A stretch of 64,000 bases of DNA from an uncultured Clostridia bacterium (lineage in GTDB: Bacteria > Bacillota > Clostridia > Christensenellales > Borkfalkiaceae), in assembly GCA_944367535.1 (NCBI GenBank), contig CALVWQ010000004.1:30300-94299 (forward strand), in the 5' to 3' direction. The notes below the pieces were generated by a model that saw nothing but the letters and a program-made list of their open reading frames with translations, did no database searches and was not told where the DNA came from. This document shows, piece after piece, positions 1 through 8,546 of the stretch. The translations under genes and the position numbers were made by a program. The first letter of the stretch is position 1. Each line of letters begins with the position of its first letter.

Positions 1-617
1 GCGGCAACCGCTTTTTCGATGTCCGCAAACTTAGCGGACGTATGACCTATCGACGCAATGACACCGTCTGCGGCAAGTGCGGAAATAAATTTTTCGGCGC
101 CCTCGTTTTCGGGTGCGAGAGTAACTATTTTAATTGCGCCGCCGCTTGCATTCTGATACTTAAAAAACACTTCCGCGTCGGGCGCGGCGATGTATTCGAG
201 AGGCTGCGCTCCCTTATATTTTTCGGCAATAAAAGGACCTTCCAAATGCACGCCCAAAACTTCGGCTCCCTTTTCCGAACCTGCCGCCATATAATCCTTA
301 ACCGCGGAAAGCGCGCGCGTGATATTTTCCACGCTCTGCGTCATGGTCGTCGCGAGAAAAGAAGCCGTCCCTTCTTTTGCGAGCGTTTCGGCGATTACAG
401 AAAGCGCGGACACATTACCGTCCATAGCGTCTGCCCCGCCAGCCCCGTGCACATGCGTGTCTATAAATGCAGGATACACGGTCGCGCCCGACGGAATCTC
501 TATTTTTTCCGCCGCCGTTTCATCCTCAAATCCCAAAATTTTCTCACCGAATACAAGGTCTGTATTTATAATTCCTTTACCTTCTGCATATACTTTTACG
601 TCGCAAAATTTCCTCAT
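1..617 (-). CDS. nagA: N-acetylglucosamine-6-phosphate deacetylase, 3' part cut off by the window edge
   Basis: About 205 N-terminal codons are present and the reading frame runs off the window at position 1. The family hydrolyses GlcNAc-6-phosphate to glucosamine-6-phosphate and acetate in the cytoplasm. The translation shows the amidohydrolase metal motif HVHG (in DTHVHG) near residue 55, the family motif GVHLEGPF near residue 120, and GHTSA close to the truncation, which is where the second metal-binding region lies. The ATG at 615-617 is preceded by GAAGG and by a good promoter. A separate terminator (706-744) lies between this gene and the kinase at 770, so it is its own transcription unit although it belongs to the same amino-sugar pathway. 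Identity is secure from the motifs; the C-terminal half cannot be judged. Confidence 0.9.
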   Translation of the reverse strand, partial: MRKFCDVKVYAEGKGIINTDLVFGEKILGFEDETAAEKIEIPSGATVYPAFIDTHVHGAGGADAMDGNVSALSVIAETLAKEGTASFLATTMTQSVENITRALSAVKDYMAAGSEKGAEVLGVHLEGPFIAEKYKGAQPLEYIAAPDAEVFFKYQNASGGAIKIVTLAPENEGAEKFISALAADGVIASIGHTSAKFADIEKAVA

Positions 618-644
618 ATTTTTTACCTTCGTATTTTTTTATTT

Positions 645-673
645 ATGATAACACATTTTTATTTTTAAGTCAA
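645..673 (-). promoter_or_regulatory. Promoter of nagA
   Basis: On the minus strand TTGACT (668-673) is separated by exactly 17 bases from TATCAT (645-650). The predicted transcript start is near 638, giving a leader of about 20 nt that contains the GAAGG ribosome-binding site. Confidence 0.65.
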
Positions 674-705
674 ATTTTTAATCTCAAACACGAAACTTAC
701 ACATT

Positions 706-744
706 AAAAACTGCGGGCGGTTTATCAGATAAACCGCCCGCAGT
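706..744 (-). terminator. Intrinsic terminator of the amino-sugar operon
   Basis: A perfect 14-bp stem (711-724 with 730-743, 5-nt loop) is followed on the minus strand by five T residues (706-710). It lies just downstream of the PfkB gene that ends at 770. Confidence 0.85.
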
Positions 745-769
745 AAAATATATGTTTACTTTTCCCTGA

Positions 770-1735
770 TTACACATTTTTTCTTTTGAACCGACTGCAA
801 AAATCGATTGCCTTTTCCGCTCTCATCATTCCGCTTACAGCATCTGGCGCTCTTAAAGAAACAGCCGCGCAGCACGAAGCAAGGTTTAAAATCTCGGCGT
901 CGCTCACTCCCCTGTAAATTCCGCACAGAGCGCCCGCGCAGAACGCGTCACCCGCGCCCGTCGAGCCTTTGATATAATTTTCCGGCAAATCGAACGAAGC
1001 GAGTTCCGCGTATCCTCTCTCCGATAAGCATACAGATAAATCAGGCATATGAATTATTACGCGTTCTCTTACGCCAGCTTTTTTGAGTTTTTCGCATATT
1101 TCGCGCAGATTTCCCCGCGTCGCCGCAATGCCCGCGAGTTTTCCCGCCTCTATCTCGTTTACTATAAGATTGTCGACATAACGCAGGCACGGCAGAATAA
1201 GCGAATATCTGTCCGAATTTTCGCTCACAATGTCAATAGAGGTTTTAATCCCTTTTTCTTTGGCGGCTTTAAGTATTTCGAGCCCGTCGCCCTCGTCGAC
1301 CTTTTTTAAAAGGAGAAAATATCCCAGGTGCAACATACAAATATCGTTACGGTCTAAGTTTACGTCCGTCTTTCCGAACAAAGCGCTCGCGCCTGCGAAA
1401 GTGAAGAAAGTCCTTTCTCCGCCCCTGACGCTCATCACGTCCGTGAAACTTGTCTTATCCGAAGGAGAAACAGAAATATCGTCCGAAATTACGCCGTATT
1501 TTCCGAGTTCGTTTCTGACGAACGAGCCCTCTTCGTCCGCGCCCGTTTTCCCGCACGCGTAAACGGGAACCGTACCGTCTATGACTTTAAGGTCGACGGC
1601 AACGTTAGGCACGCAGCCGCCGACTGCCATATCGGTAGAGAGTATCTGTGTCAGTTCCCCCGCTTTCGGAAAAGCCGATATCTCGTTGATTTTGTCGACG
1701 AGAATACTGCCCGCGACCATTATCCCCTTTTTCAT
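770..1735 (-). CDS. PfkB-family carbohydrate kinase
   Basis: A 321-residue sugar kinase of the ribokinase/PfkB fold, a typical full length. The N-terminal half has the glycine-rich GGCVPNVAVDLKVI segment (PfkB signature 1 region). Near the C-terminus GSTGAGDAFCAGALCG is PfkB signature 2, with the GAGD anion hole and catalytic Asp. It phosphorylates a sugar or sugar acid with ATP in the cytosol; the substrate cannot be read from sequence. It is the last gene of the operon that starts at 5247, beginning 3 nt after the MtlD-like stop, with GGGTG as ribosome-binding site inside the upstream gene. Next to a NagB-like deaminase and a polyol-phosphate dehydrogenase, a fructose- or keto-sugar kinase role is plausible but inferred. 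Confidence 0.85.
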   Translation of the reverse strand: MKKGIMVAGSILVDKINEISAFPKAGELTQILSTDMAVGGCVPNVAVDLKVIDGTVPVYACGKTGADEEGSFVRNELGKYGVISDDISVSPSDKTSFTDVMSVRGGERTFFTFAGASALFGKTDVNLDRNDICMLHLGYFLLLKKVDEGDGLEILKAAKEKGIKTSIDIVSENSDRYSLILPCLRYVDNLIVNEIEAGKLAGIAATRGNLREICEKLKKAGVRERVIIHMPDLSVCLSERGYAELASFDLPENYIKGSTGAGDAFCAGALCGIYRGVSDAEILNLASCCAAVSLRAPDAVSGMMRAEKAIDFCSRFKRKNV

Positions 1736-1738
1736 GAT

Positions 1739-2959
1739 TTACACCCGTATATCGCGGTTATTCATCGCGTCGCACATTTTAACCAATGCCGAAAGCGTTT
1801 TTCCGCGTTTAAGTTCGGAATAAAATTTAGAAATGACGGAAACATATCGCCCCGAATAATCGGAATATTTTTCGAGCGCGGCCGCCGCACCGTTCATAGA
1901 AGCAAACTCCGAAAGTTCGGCGCTCGAATCGTCGCCTTCGGGATTGAAAAGCATGCCTGCCGCAACGCCTATACATATATAACCCGCATCGACGCCGTGT
2001 TTTTCGGCGAGTTTAAGAGCACCTATAAGGCGGTCGTTTCCGCCGAGTTTGCGCTTTGTATCCTTACCCACTCGCGCCACGGTATCCGCAAGCGCGGTAT
2101 TGGTAAAACGGTATAAAAGGTTATCCGCATGATCGAGAAGCATTTTTATATCGGTCGAGTTCTCCTCCGAAACCGCGACCGCCATGGCCGTCAAGGCTTT
2201 ATACGCGACGTATTTTATATCGAAATCGGCCACCGCCTCGTAAATATAAGTATAGTCGCGCAGAAATCCGAGATAAGCGCATATTGCATGACTCATGTTA
2301 TGCATGAAAAGTTTACGCTGAATAAACAGATTAAACGGCGAAAAAGGATACAGGTTTGAGACATCGTTTACCATTTCGCCTTTGAATGCCGTCTTATCCA
2401 CGGGCAGAATATTATAAGGCTCAACGTATACCCGAAGCGGATTTCCTTTCTTTTTTTCTTCGGTCATGACGGGAACCATTCTTCCTATACTTGCCTCGAT
2501 AAACCCTACGTTCACACGGATATACTCCGTAAGTTCGGGAATTTCCTTTTCAATGAGTCCGCGAAGATATTCGTCTGCGCCTATCAGATTCTCACAGATG
2601 ATTATATTGAGCGGCGCGGCGCCTGATGCCGCACGCTTTTTTATTCCTTCCGCTATGGGTTTTGCGATAAATTTCAGTACGTTAACGCCTATTGCCGTCG
2701 CCATGAGCTCGCATGACGCGATTTCGTCAGACACCTTTTCCAGGTCAGCGCCGTCTATACCGTATACGTTTTTAACCGTCAGTTCGGTATTTTCACCGCT
2801 TGTTACCACGTTTACGGGATACTCGCCGTCAAGATTGAGCCTTTCTATGACTTCTTTATTTATATCGACAAACCCCACTCTGTAACCGGCGTCCGAGAAA
2901 ACCTGTCCGATAAAACCTCGGCCGATATTACCCGCGCCGTACATAATAAACTTTTTCAT
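1739..2959 (-). CDS. Mannitol-1-phosphate 5-dehydrogenase-like protein
   Basis: 406 residues, the usual size for MtlD (NAD-dependent mannitol-1-phosphate to fructose-6-phosphate). It opens with MKKFIMYGAGNIGRGFIG, the Rossmann motif characteristic of MtlD. A longer frame back to 3076 exists, but that extension is arginine/cysteine-rich shadow sequence from the acetyltransferase. The ATG at 2957-2959 has AAAGGTGAT upstream and overlaps the acetyltransferase stop by 4 bases (ATGA), so translation is probably coupled. No PTS mannitol genes are nearby, so the true substrate may be another hexitol or aldonate phosphate produced in this amino-sugar pathway. Confidence 0.8.
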   Translation of the reverse strand: MKKFIMYGAGNIGRGFIGQVFSDAGYRVGFVDINKEVIERLNLDGEYPVNVVTSGENTELTVKNVYGIDGADLEKVSDEIASCELMATAIGVNVLKFIAKPIAEGIKKRAASGAAPLNIIICENLIGADEYLRGLIEKEIPELTEYIRVNVGFIEASIGRMVPVMTEEKKKGNPLRVYVEPYNILPVDKTAFKGEMVNDVSNLYPFSPFNLFIQRKLFMHNMSHAICAYLGFLRDYTYIYEAVADFDIKYVAYKALTAMAVAVSEENSTDIKMLLDHADNLLYRFTNTALADTVARVGKDTKRKLGGNDRLIGALKLAEKHGVDAGYICIGVAAGMLFNPEGDDSSAELSEFASMNGAAAALEKYSDYSGRYVSVISKFYSELKRGKTLSALVKMCDAMNNRDIRV

Positions 2960-3507
2960 AGATTTTTTATCACCTTTGCGGGATTGCCCGCCAAAACCAC
3001 ATTGTCGCCGAAACTCTTGGTAACCACAGCACCCGCACCTACGACCACGTTGTCGCCGAGCGTTACCCCGGGACATATTACCGCCCCGCCGCCTATCCAG
3101 CAGTTATCGCCTATCGTAACGGGAAAACCGAGCTCTACGCCGTTATATCTTTCCTCCGCGCGGACGGGATGCGTCGCCGAATATATTGCCACATTCGGTG
3201 CAAGCATGCAGTTTTTTCCTATCTTCACTTTGTTGACGTCTAAAATTATACAGCCGTAGTTGGCGAAAAAATTGTCTCCGACCTCTATATTACAACCGTA
3301 ATCGCAGAAAAACGGAGTTTCGACCTGAATATTTTCACCCGTACTGCCGAACAGTTTCTTTATGAGTTTTTTACGTTTTTTAACGTCTTTACAAGACGTC
3401 TTGTTATATTTTTCGAACAGACGCTCGGCACGTATATGCATGGCGTGCAGTTCGGGGTCGAGCGGTGCATAGAGTTCGCCCGCCAGCATTTTTTCTTTTT
3501 CGGTCAT
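2956..3507 (-). CDS. Maltose/galactoside O-acetyltransferase family (left-handed beta-helix)
   Basis: 183 residues, matching the Maa/LacA/NodL family, which transfers acetyl from acetyl-CoA to a sugar hydroxyl. The N-terminus (EKEKMLAGELYAPLDPEL) is the family's maltose-acetyltransferase cap. The rest shows hexapeptide repeats (for example IGDNCWIGGGAVICPG and LGDNVVVGAGAVVTKSF) ending with LAGNPAKVIK. The catalytic His is in ATHPV, near residue 115. It lies 5 nt downstream of the NagB-like stop and overlaps the next gene by 4 bases. It may detoxify non-metabolised sugars or modify a pathway intermediate. Confidence 0.88.
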   Translation of the reverse strand: MTEKEKMLAGELYAPLDPELHAMHIRAERLFEKYNKTSCKDVKKRKKLIKKLFGSTGENIQVETPFFCDYGCNIEVGDNFFANYGCIILDVNKVKIGKNCMLAPNVAIYSATHPVRAEERYNGVELGFPVTIGDNCWIGGGAVICPGVTLGDNVVVGAGAVVTKSFGDNVVLAGNPAKVIKNL

Positions 3508-3512
3508 AATAT

Positions 3513-4457
3513 TTAATTCATGTCAGGGGTAAGCGGTCCCGCAAGTTCCTTTAAGAAGAAGAGTTTACCGGGAATTGTGGGAATAAACGATGAGGGTACG
3601 CTCCTGTTGGGTCCGTATCTTAAAGTCATCCACAAAGACATGCCCTGCCACTGCATCCCGCGCGAAAGCGCTCCGTCCGCACCGCCTATCGCATAATCCG
3701 CGGCAAACATGAGTTTGGGGCCTATAGTGTTGGCTCTGCAAGGAACGAGCGAAGTCCTCGATTTAAATGAGGTTATTGCATTTTGTTCAACGGTGAGCGG
3801 ATGAAGTTTAACGGCTATTCTGTAAGGCTGATCCATCCATTCCGCGTCGCTTTTGAATTCCGCGCCTATCGTAGGCTCCCAGAAAGCAATATGGCACATC
3901 CTGCCTATGCCGTACACGAGCACAAGTTTCGCCCCCTCTTTTTTGAGCGCGGCTATCTTTTCGGGATATTTAGGAAGATTCTCTTTGGTCGCAAAATTTC
4001 TGTGGTCCTCGGGAACGGTGAGTTCCCCGAGCGGGTTGTAAAACGCGGTCTCCATTGCGTTTTGGAAAGACGCTTCTCCCGTTATTGTATTGCCCTCTGC
4101 GTCCGCCCATTCGTCCATATTGAAGCACCACACGTTCTTACACGACACATTCCATTCCTTTAAGAAATATACCGCCCATTTATACATTCCCATTGGGCCG
4201 ACGGGCAGAATGAAAACGAGTTTTCTGCCTTCTTCCGCCGACTTTTTAATCTCGTTCGCTATTTCGTGTCCCATCTTGACGTCGAATTCCGAGACGTCAC
4301 CGCATTCCACCACGCCGAAATTTTTATTCCAGAAAGATTGTCTTTCGGAAATTTTTTCGGGCGCGTGCGCACAGCACGCGTCGATTTTTTTAAAATCCCA
4401 GCCCTCGGGATAAAACCCTTCCAAGTAACTTCCTTTTACCGTTGAATTGAAATCCAT
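3513..4457 (-). CDS. NagB-like glucosamine-6-phosphate deaminase/isomerase family protein
   Basis: 314 residues, somewhat longer than classical NagB (about 240-270). The middle contains the family-like segment [15 protein letters not shown] (compare NagB's F-NMDEY), followed by a long insertion, and the C-terminal part carries a bulky [11 protein letters not shown] where NagB has GIGxDGHIAFNEP. The catalytic glycine-rich loop is therefore only partly conserved, so this is probably the divergent NagB-like branch and not a canonical deaminase. AAGGAG precedes the ATG at 4457. Position in an operon with a PIG-L deacetylase suggests it acts on a deacetylated amino sugar. Confidence 0.75.
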   Translation of the reverse strand: MDFNSTVKGSYLEGFYPEGWDFKKIDACCAHAPEKISERQSFWNKNFGVVECGDVSEFDVKMGHEIANEIKKSAEEGRKLVFILPVGPMGMYKWAVYFLKEWNVSCKNVWCFNMDEWADAEGNTITGEASFQNAMETAFYNPLGELTVPEDHRNFATKENLPKYPEKIAALKKEGAKLVLVYGIGRMCHIAFWEPTIGAEFKSDAEWMDQPYRIAVKLHPLTVEQNAITSFKSRTSLVPCRANTIGPKLMFAADYAIGGADGALSRGMQWQGMSLWMTLRYGPNRSVPSSFIPTIPGKLFFLKELAGPLTPDMN

Positions 4458-4542
4458 GATTTTCTCCTTTATTTTTGAAATTTAAATATATCTATAATTT
4501 TGATTTTTCAATTTATTTTACCCCGTGCGGCGAAAACCGACA

Positions 4543-5247
4543 TCAAGGAAGAAGCCTTTTTGAGGTGCCTTTCAGATACGCCTGACACTGACGGAAGCCC
4601 TCCGCGTATTCCGCGCCGCACTGATATCCGCGATAGCGCGAACAGGTTTTCACCATGTCGGGGAAATCTATATGGTCGTGGTCGCGCATCCAGACTATCT
4701 GACTTTCATGACAGTTGAGCATTTTGATTTTAAGGTCTATTTCTTCCGTTATGTCTACAAAGTCAGTAGGGATAAAGTTCACGCCCGCAAGCGTGTCCAT
4801 ATAATATATCGGAACAAGTTTTGCCGCCTTTTTTTCCCTGCTCTTGTAGTTGGGCAGCGTCGCCGTAAAACTCGCGTCGAACACAAGTCTCGAAACCGCC
4901 GTATGGTCAGGCATGTAATCGTCGGGATTATGAGTGATTATAAGGTCCGGGTCGGCATATTTAATGACGTCCACCATTTTATCCCTTGACTGCTTATTGT
5001 TGTCGAAAATATCGAGGTCATTAAACCCCCCGTAAATAACCTCAATTCCCGCGAGGGCTCCCGCCCTTCTCGCCTCTTCGGCACGTATTACTTTAAGTTC
5101 GTCGGGAGGTATGATTACATGTCCGAGATCTCCGCTCGAAGCATGACACACTATGACCTTGTCGCCTCTCTTGACGCATTTGGCGAGTGTACCCGCACAG
5201 GCGATTTCCACGTCGTCGGGATGACAACCTACCGCAAGAATTCTCAT
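4543..5247 (-). CDS. PIG-L (LmbE-like) family N-deacetylase
   Basis: 234 residues with the diagnostic zinc motif HPDD in MRILAVGCHPDDVEI at the very N-terminus and a second metal ligand region near HNPDDYMPDH. PIG-L enzymes remove acetyl from N-acetylglucosamine-containing compounds. The start at 5247 is chosen because GAGGAG sits 8 nt upstream and the protein then begins exactly at the family N-terminus; a frame to 5289 adds 14 basic residues without support. First gene of a five-gene minus-strand operon, directly behind a 17-bp-spaced promoter and divergent from an AraC regulator. Confidence 0.88.
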   Translation of the reverse strand: MRILAVGCHPDDVEIACAGTLAKCVKRGDKVIVCHASSGDLGHVIIPPDELKVIRAEEARRAGALAGIEVIYGGFNDLDIFDNNKQSRDKMVDVIKYADPDLIITHNPDDYMPDHTAVSRLVFDASFTATLPNYKSREKKAAKLVPIYYMDTLAGVNFIPTDFVDITEEIDLKIKMLNCHESQIVWMRDHDHIDFPDMVKTCSRYRGYQCGAEYAEGFRQCQAYLKGTSKRLLP

Positions 5248-5321
5248 ATATGTTCTCCTCGTTCTTGGCGGAAGCAGGCGGCACCGCACGCTCCCGCCGT
5301 TAATGTGTTTTAATATATATT

Positions 5322-5350
5322 ATTATATAACTTCCAATCTCTCGGGACAA
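5322..5350 (-). promoter_or_regulatory. Promoter of the PIG-L/nagB-like operon
   Basis: Minus-strand TTGTCC (5345-5350), 17-base spacer, TATAAT (5322-5327). Predicted start near 5315. Its -35 box lies 57 bp from that of the divergent AraC promoter, so 5351-5406 is the likely regulator-binding zone. Confidence 0.7.
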
Positions 5351-5406
5351 TGTTTTTCAGTATGCAAAAAAGGTAAAATAATCCGCTCAAAATAATTTTA
5401 AATAAT

Positions 5407-5435
5407 TTGACATATCTTGCGCAGAATGGTATCAT
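5407..5435 (+). promoter_or_regulatory. Promoter of the AraC-type regulator, predicting a leaderless mRNA
   Basis: TTGACA (5407-5412), 17-base spacer, TATCAT (5430-5435). Only 6 bases separate the -10 box from the ATG at 5442, so transcription should begin at or within a base of the start codon. No Shine-Dalgarno sequence is present. Confidence 0.7.
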
Positions 5436-5441
5436 TAAAAT

Positions 5442-6329
5442 ATGGCGAAAAAATATTATAAGCACAAAATCGAAAAACTGCTAGTCGTCGAGGACATAGT
5501 TACCATACACTATCTCGAACCTGAAAAAGATTTTTCGTTTCGGGAGGAAGCGCACGATTTCTGGGAAATAGTTTACGCTGACAAAGAATCGGTGATAATC
5601 ACGGCAGACGATAAAAAAATCGTGCTTTTCGAGGGTGAAATGATATTTCATAAACCTAACGAACGCCATTCTCTCGCGGCGGACGGCAAAAAGGCGCCGA
5701 GCGTGTTCATCGTAACTTTCGTATGCAAGAGCCGCGCAATGCGTTTTTTCGAAAACAAAAAAATAAAACTGAACAAAAAATTTCTGAATTTTGTCTATTT
5801 TATCGCCGAGGAGGGCAAAAAAACCTTTAATCTCCCTTACTTTAATCCCGAACTCACAAAAATGGAGCTCATGCCTCACCCCGCGCTCGGCGGCGAGCAA
5901 CTTATAAAAAACTATCTTGAAATCCTGCTCATAAATATAATGCGCGGCGAAACGGCAAAGAAAGATTCGGACACGGTTTTTCTTTTTAAAGACGAAGGCA
6001 AAAGAATTACCGGACAGATTATCGATTTACTTAAAAGCAATCTCGGAGAAAAACTCACGATTAACGACGTATGCGAGAAAATCAACTACAACAAATCATA
6101 CGTTTTCAGCCGATTTAAAAAGGATACGGGCGTCACGGTGATGACTTACTTTACACGGCTTAAAATCGACCGTGCCAAACAACTTCTCCGCGAGGGCAAT
6201 CTGAATATCGCGCAAATTGCGGCGGAACTCGCTTTCGACACACCCAACTATTTTACCAAGACTTTCAAAAAAATTACGGGGTTTTCCCCGTTGCAATACA
6301 AAAAAATTTATCTTTCGGCGCCGTCATGA
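5442..6329 (+). CDS. AraC-family transcriptional regulator
   Basis: 295 residues: an N-terminal cupin-like sensing domain (about residues 15-100, including the HKPNERHSL motif typical of AraC cupins) and a C-terminal double helix-turn-helix (about residues 190-290). The first helix-turn-helix contains INDVCEKINYNKSYVFSRFKK and the second ends with the family hallmark DTPNYFTKTFKKITGFSP. It is transcribed away from the amino-sugar operon and very likely controls it in response to a sugar ligand. The ATG at 5442 is the only sensible start; the promoter predicts a leaderless message. A 34-nt gap separates it from the TPR gene, so the three plus-strand genes to 8113 probably form one unit. Confidence 0.92.
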   Translation: MAKKYYKHKIEKLLVVEDIVTIHYLEPEKDFSFREEAHDFWEIVYADKESVIITADDKKIVLFEGEMIFHKPNERHSLAADGKKAPSVFIVTFVCKSRAMRFFENKKIKLNKKFLNFVYFIAEEGKKTFNLPYFNPELTKMELMPHPALGGEQLIKNYLEILLINIMRGETAKKDSDTVFLFKDEGKRITGQIIDLLKSNLGEKLTINDVCEKINYNKSYVFSRFKKDTGVTVMTYFTRLKIDRAKQLLREGNLNIAQIAAELAFDTPNYFTKTFKKITGFSPLQYKKIYLSAPS

Positions 6330-6363
6330 AAAACTTTCAGGCGCACCGACAAAAGGAGTTTCA

Positions 6364-7191
6364 ATGATTGATCCTTTCGACTACAAAGAGCCGCACTGCG
6401 CGCTGTGCGGCGGGAAAGAATTCTATAACCCCAAATCAGACGACCCGTCAGGAAGAATTCCAGTAAAGCGCATTATAGAGAAACTCGACGGTTTTTTCGC
6501 ACGCGACGACATGTCCGAAGCGGGCAAGCTGTTAGAATACTGGCAGACCGAGGCGAAAGAACTCGGCGATAAAAACGGAGAGCTTTCCGTCGTAAACGAA
6601 CTCATAGGTTATTACAGAAAAATGGGAGAAAAAGAAAAAGGGCTCGCCGCCGCGGAAAGAGGGCTTTTTCTTCTCGACGCTCTCGGGCTTTCTGAAAGCG
6701 TTTCGGGTGCGACCGTGATACTTAACGCGGCGACGACCTGTAAAGCCTTCGGAGACCCCGCACGCGCTCTCGCGCTGTACGATAAGACTTATATCGTTTT
6801 TTCCCGCGACCTCGATGCAGAAGACCGTCTGTTCGGCGGATTTTACAACAACAAGGCACTCGCGCTTGAAGATATGGGACAATATGAAGAAGCGGAAAAA
6901 TGCTATAAAGCGGCTAAAAACGTAATGAGCAAATTTAAAGACGGTTTAGCCGACTTGGCGATAACCTGCGTCAACATGGCACACCTTTACGAAAAGAGTA
7001 AAAGGGCAAAAAGCATGATAACCGACTGCCTTTTCGAGGCGTATAAATATTTAAACGACGAAGAACTGTCGCATGACGGATACTATGCTTTCGTATGTGC
7101 AAAGTGCGCACCGTCATTCGCGCATTTCGGTTACGGGCGAATTGCGGCCGAACTTGAAGAGGAATCCGATAAAATATATGAAAGGACTTGA
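6364..7191 (+). CDS. Tetratricopeptide-repeat protein
   Basis: 275 residues, alpha-helical throughout. The frame extends back to 6217 inside the AraC gene, but AAAAGGAG just before the ATG at 6364 fixes the start. The N-terminus has a CALCGGKEFY zinc-ribbon-like segment (two Cys only). Residues 60-230 show helix-pair repeats: VNELIGYYRKMGEKEKGLAAAERGL, ALALYDKTY, and NNKALALEDMGQYEEAEKCYKAAK, the last a clear TPR consensus. It overlaps the DUF4037 gene by 14 nt. The pairing suggests a scaffold or regulator for the putative nucleotidyltransferase downstream; function is otherwise unknown. Confidence 0.8.
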   Translation: MIDPFDYKEPHCALCGGKEFYNPKSDDPSGRIPVKRIIEKLDGFFARDDMSEAGKLLEYWQTEAKELGDKNGELSVVNELIGYYRKMGEKEKGLAAAERGLFLLDALGLSESVSGATVILNAATTCKAFGDPARALALYDKTYIVFSRDLDAEDRLFGGFYNNKALALEDMGQYEEAEKCYKAAKNVMSKFKDGLADLAITCVNMAHLYEKSKRAKSMITDCLFEAYKYLNDEELSHDGYYAFVCAKCAPSFAHFGYGRIAAELEEESDKIYERT

Positions 7192-8113
7192 AATATGCGA
7201 AAAATATTACAGACTTTACGGCGAAAGTCTGTTTGAAAAATACCCCGAACTAATGCGCCGCGCGGCGACGGGACTTGTCGGAGAGGGCTCGGAATGTTTA
7301 GGCTTCGACGACGAAATTTCGCGCGACCACGATTTCGATTTTGGTTTTTGCATCTGGCTTACGGACGAGGATGAACGCGATTACGGTTTTGCCCTTTCAC
7401 GCGCATACGCTTCGCTCCCGAAAGAATTTATGGGCCTTAAACGCGCGGCGGATTCCCCCGTCGGCGGAAGCCGCCGCGGCGTGATGACGATTGGCGGATT
7501 TTATCAAAAATTTCTCGGCGGAAAAACGGTCCCTGACGAACTGCACCGCTGGCTGTATATTCCGTCTTACGCGCTCTCCGCCGCGACTAACGGCAAAGTC
7601 TTTTACGACGGTCTCGGCTCTTTTTCCCAAATTCGCGAACAACTTAAAAAAGGATATCCCGAGGACATAAGGAGAAAAAAAATCGCCTCGAACCTCGTCA
7701 TGATGGCACAGACAGGACAGTATAACTACGTTCGGTGCGTAAAGCGCGGAGAAACGGGAGCGGCGGGAATCGCAATCGCCCAATTCGTGAGACACGCCCT
7801 TTCGGTCATTTATCTTTTGAACGGAGTTTACGAGCCATTTTACAAATGGGCTTACAGAGGGCTGAGAGACCTGCCTATTCTTTCCGACCTCGAACTGACT
7901 CTCACGGGTCTGACCGAACTCGGCAACTCGAAAACCGAAGCGGCGGAAAAATCAGAGATAATAGACGACACTGCAAATTTAATATCTCGTGTGTTAAAAG
8001 AACAGGGACTTATTACGGAAACAGGAATCGACCTTGAATCTTTTTCTTATCGCGTAAACGACAGAATAAGCGACTGCAATATAAGGAACATGCACATAAT
8101 GGAGGGATTATAA
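7178..8113 (+). CDS. DUF4037-domain protein, putative nucleotidyltransferase fold
   Basis: 311 residues. The start at 7178 lies inside the end of the TPR gene, with GAAGAGGAA upstream; a frame to 7073 is shadow sequence. The segment GEGSECLGFDDEISRDHDFD (residues about 30-50) matches the DUF4037 signature and resembles the polymerase-beta nucleotidyltransferase pattern (GS, about ten residues, then DxD). This suggests transfer of a nucleotide to an unknown acceptor, but the link is inference. The C-terminal half is helical, in keeping with DUF4037. The 14-nt overlap with the TPR gene implies coupled translation and a shared task. Confidence 0.75.
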   Translation: MKGLEICEKYYRLYGESLFEKYPELMRRAATGLVGEGSECLGFDDEISRDHDFDFGFCIWLTDEDERDYGFALSRAYASLPKEFMGLKRAADSPVGGSRRGVMTIGGFYQKFLGGKTVPDELHRWLYIPSYALSAATNGKVFYDGLGSFSQIREQLKKGYPEDIRRKKIASNLVMMAQTGQYNYVRCVKRGETGAAGIAIAQFVRHALSVIYLLNGVYEPFYKWAYRGLRDLPILSDLELTLTGLTELGNSKTEAAEKSEIIDDTANLISRVLKEQGLITETGIDLESFSYRVNDRISDCNIRNMHIMEGL

Positions 8114-8412
8114 ATAAAAATAACCGATACAGACTAAAATTTTTTACAAAAACAAATCGGTACAAGAAAGAAATTGTACGCTATGCACGCTTTTTTTACG
8201 TCTTTTATGCTGTACTTCGTAAAATATTATTAAAAAGTCGGGCGTTTTGAGAAATTACGTTTTAAGACGTGGATTTTTGTAAAATTACATATGATATAAA
8301 TAAGATTTCAGGTAAAATGCAAAAATAAAAAATTTGTATAAATAATAAAACCGAAGGTCAACGCAATATTAATACGATAAGAGTAATTTTATAATATTTT
8401 ATTTAAAACAAT
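8114..8412. other. AT-rich intergenic stretch without a gene
   Basis: About 300 bases of very AT-rich sequence between the DUF4037 stop and the terminator. It contains small hairpins (for example GTACAA/TTGTAC at 8160-8179) but no ORF, promoter or RNA family that I recognise. Confidence 0.5.
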
Positions 8413-8454
8413 CCCCGCCGCCAGTCGATTCAAGCAACTGGCGGCGGGGTTTTT
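8413..8454 (+). terminator. Intrinsic terminator
   Basis: Perfect 13-bp GC-rich stem (8413-8425 with 8437-8449) followed by five T residues on the plus strand. It probably ends the AraC-TPR-DUF4037 unit despite the 300-nt distance, and may also shield the converging ABC gene. Confidence 0.85.
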
Positions 8455-8546
8455 AATCCGAACATTCAGCATTATTTATTATACGTCTGATATTGATATG
8501 GTGCGCCATATGGCAAAAGGTTCTAAAAAAAACCGTATATTCACCG

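Noticed and set aside
42-668. Plus-strand frames of 208 and 109 aa at the left end
   Set aside because: They are antisense to nagA, whose motifs are unmistakable on the minus strand.
2960-3076. N-terminal extension of the MtlD-like protein to 445 aa
   Set aside because: The extra 39 residues are shadow coding of the acetyltransferase; the downstream ATG has a ribosome-binding site and starts at the conserved Rossmann motif.
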